A DNA stretch of 14,560 nt from contig CALCMV010000160.1 in assembly GCA_937967535.1 (NCBI GenBank), positions 1 to 14,560 of the forward strand, written 5' to 3'. A program made the position numbers and the translations under genes. Below the pieces are notes generated by a model. That model searched no databases, was not told the DNA's origin, and was given only the letters and a program-made list of their open reading frames with translations. The DNA comes from an uncultured Saprospiraceae bacterium. GTDB lineage: Bacteria; Bacteroidota; Bacteroidia; Chitinophagales; Saprospiraceae. Shown piece after piece: positions 13,800 through 14,560 of this stretch. The stretch's first letter is position 1. Every line of letters begins with the position of its first letter.

Positions 13800-13966
13800 T
13801 TTGAACTTGTACTTGATACTTGCCTTGCGCTTGACTTTGCACTTTCGGGCGGAAACTGACCATCTTCTTCCCATTGATTGAGATTCGGGCGGACTTCTTT
13901 TTCCAAAAAATCGCGAAAGGATTCGCGGAACATATCATGGTCGGGGGTGAAATAGTATGATGTCAT
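13796..13966 (-). pseudogene. N-terminal fragment of an acyl-CoA dehydrogenase
   Basis: The minus-strand ORF runs from ATG 13966 to TGA 13798-13796 and encodes 56 residues. The first 41 read as the start of an acyl-CoA dehydrogenase: YYFTPDHDMFRESFRDFL, then EKEVRPNLNQWEEDGQFP. Full enzymes of this FAD-dependent beta-oxidation family have about 380-400 residues, so only the first tenth is left and the active-site base and FAD site are absent. After PPE the frame runs into a hexamer-like tract (SAKSSARQVSSTSSK) and stops. Its ATG overlaps the Nudix stop and its TGA overlaps the lipoprotein ATG. It is most simply the remnant of a gene broken at the repeat; whether the peptide is made is unknown. 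Confidence 0.7.
13801..13851. repeat. Degenerate hexanucleotide array at the gene break
   Basis: CTTGTA, CTTGATA, CTTGC, CTTGCG, CTTGAC, TTTGCA and CTTTCG follow one another with a period of about 6. The tract supplies the last residues of the acyl-CoA dehydrogenase fragment and separates it from the lipoprotein gene. It is similar in kind to the 10267-10307 tract. Confidence 0.65.
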
Positions 13967-14391
13967 AATTGCTCAGTTAAGCCTTCGGGTTCGAGTCTTA
14001 GAGTACCGTTTTTAAAAAGATTTTTATTTATCCACTTGCACTTTACCTGCACTCCGTTACTTTCCATGATGTAAAATTCATCTTGATGCAATAGTTTGTC
14101 TGTCTTAAAACTACCTTTATAAATATAAACGATTTCATGCCTAGGGTCACCGGAATACACAAAAAAATTCTCAGAAATATAGAATAAATCGCCTATTATG
14201 GCTTCTTCACCGGTTTCCTCCAATATTTCTCGCGCAACGGTATCGATAGTCCGCTCTCCAAATTCTACCGTACCTCCAAGTGGACGATAGTAATATTCTT
14301 TTTTGACCTTGTCAAAATCCTCAAATACCAATATTTCGTCGTCGTTTCTTTCGACGTACAATAGGGCTTTTACCTTGATTTGTTTTTTCAA
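13963..14391 (-). CDS. Nudix hydrolase
   Basis: A 142-residue cytoplasmic Nudix-fold pyrophosphohydrolase acting on a nucleoside diphosphate linked to some moiety X; the substrate cannot be read from sequence. The Nudix box GX5EX7REUXEEXG is complete at residues 40-61 (GTVEFGE, then REILEETG), including the metal-binding glutamates Glu58 and Glu59 in REILEE; only the position after Gly61 is Glu where a hydrophobic residue is usual. The preceding YYYRPLGG and following YISENFF fit ADP-ribose/MutT-like members. The start is TTG at 14391; an in-frame TAG lies upstream and no ATG is available. The stop TGA overlaps the ATG of the downstream acyl-CoA dehydrogenase fragment as ATGA. Confidence 0.9.
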   Translation of the reverse strand: MKKQIKVKALLYVERNDDEILVFEDFDKVKKEYYYRPLGGTVEFGERTIDTVAREILEETGEEAIIGDLFYISENFFVYSGDPRHEIVYIYKGSFKTDKLLHQDEFYIMESNGVQVKCKWINKNLFKNGTLRLEPEGLTEQL

Positions 14392-14419
14392 TTTAGATAT
14401 TTTTTTAATTGCAAAATTT

Positions 14420-14560
14420 GGCTATCAGTTTAAGTTTGCTTGCGGGATAGTACTCGTCTGACGAAGGTTTTTGTGAAATGTAGTGATTTATCTCATAAAA
14501 TATTCGCATTGAATAAAGGGATTCGTCTGACGAGTATTCGCTTTAGGCAAAGTTAAATGG
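14420..14560. repeat. Palindromic MITE/REP-like element, copy 2 (cut by window end)
   Basis: It matches copy 1 at 2743-2889 in the same orientation, with about seven base differences over 141 aligned bases, and loses only the last few bases at the window edge. It lies 29 bp upstream of the Nudix start codon, so it could affect or carry that gene's promoter. Confidence 0.85.

Noticed and set aside
2897..13851. Could the tandem repeats be CRISPR arrays?
   Set aside because: The units are 6-7 bp, contiguous and without spacers, and no cas gene is present.

Overview
The window looks like chromosome of a low-to-moderate GC member of the Bacteroidota. The pointers are a ComEC with no C-terminal metallo-hydrolase domain, a 310-residue NusB with a long N-terminal half, an OmpA-type envelope protein with six thrombospondin type 3 repeats, a DUF1761 protein, a DUF3784-like protein, genes without clear Shine-Dalgarno sites, and a near-perfect Bacteroidota promoter (TTG, 20 nt, TATCTTTG). 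Genus cannot be read from the sequence. No integrase, transposase, rRNA, tRNA or CRISPR array was seen.

Layout, left to right. 1-398 is the 3' end of a large extracellular FN3-like protein. Then come comEC (597-2699), a 147-bp palindromic repeat element, a DUF1761 membrane protein (2973-3455), two terminator hairpins, and a divergent pair: an aquaporin-family channel (3862-4512, minus) and dapB (4657-5370, plus). A gene-free AT-rich gap with a hairpin element leads into a DUF3784-like membrane protein (5867-6586) and aroQ (6630-7100). aroQ meets ompA-like (7273-8871, minus) head-on at a shared terminator framed on both sides by heptanucleotide repeats; nusB (8928-9860, minus) lies upstream of ompA-like. 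The next 2.2 kb (9861-12041) holds three tiny basic peptide genes, two more palindromic elements and two terminators. The right end holds a GNAT/FemAB-like acyltransferase (12042-13298) and a minus-strand Nudix, acyl-CoA-dehydrogenase fragment and lipoprotein series joined by two ATGA overlaps. It finishes in a second copy of the 147-bp repeat.

Most genes are separate housekeeping functions: lysine/cell-wall precursors (dapB), chorismate (aroQ), antitermination (nusB), DNA uptake (comEC) and envelope structure. The striking material lies between them. First, two near-identical 23-residue peptides in one promoter-terminator unit differ almost only at synonymous sites, with a third related peptide just upstream. 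Second, period-7 and period-6 degenerate tandem repeats fill many intergenic gaps. One array has been absorbed into the C-terminus of AroQ and one abuts the point where an acyl-CoA dehydrogenase gene breaks off. Third, at least four different palindromic, MITE-like elements are present, one of them in two nearly identical copies 11.7 kb apart.
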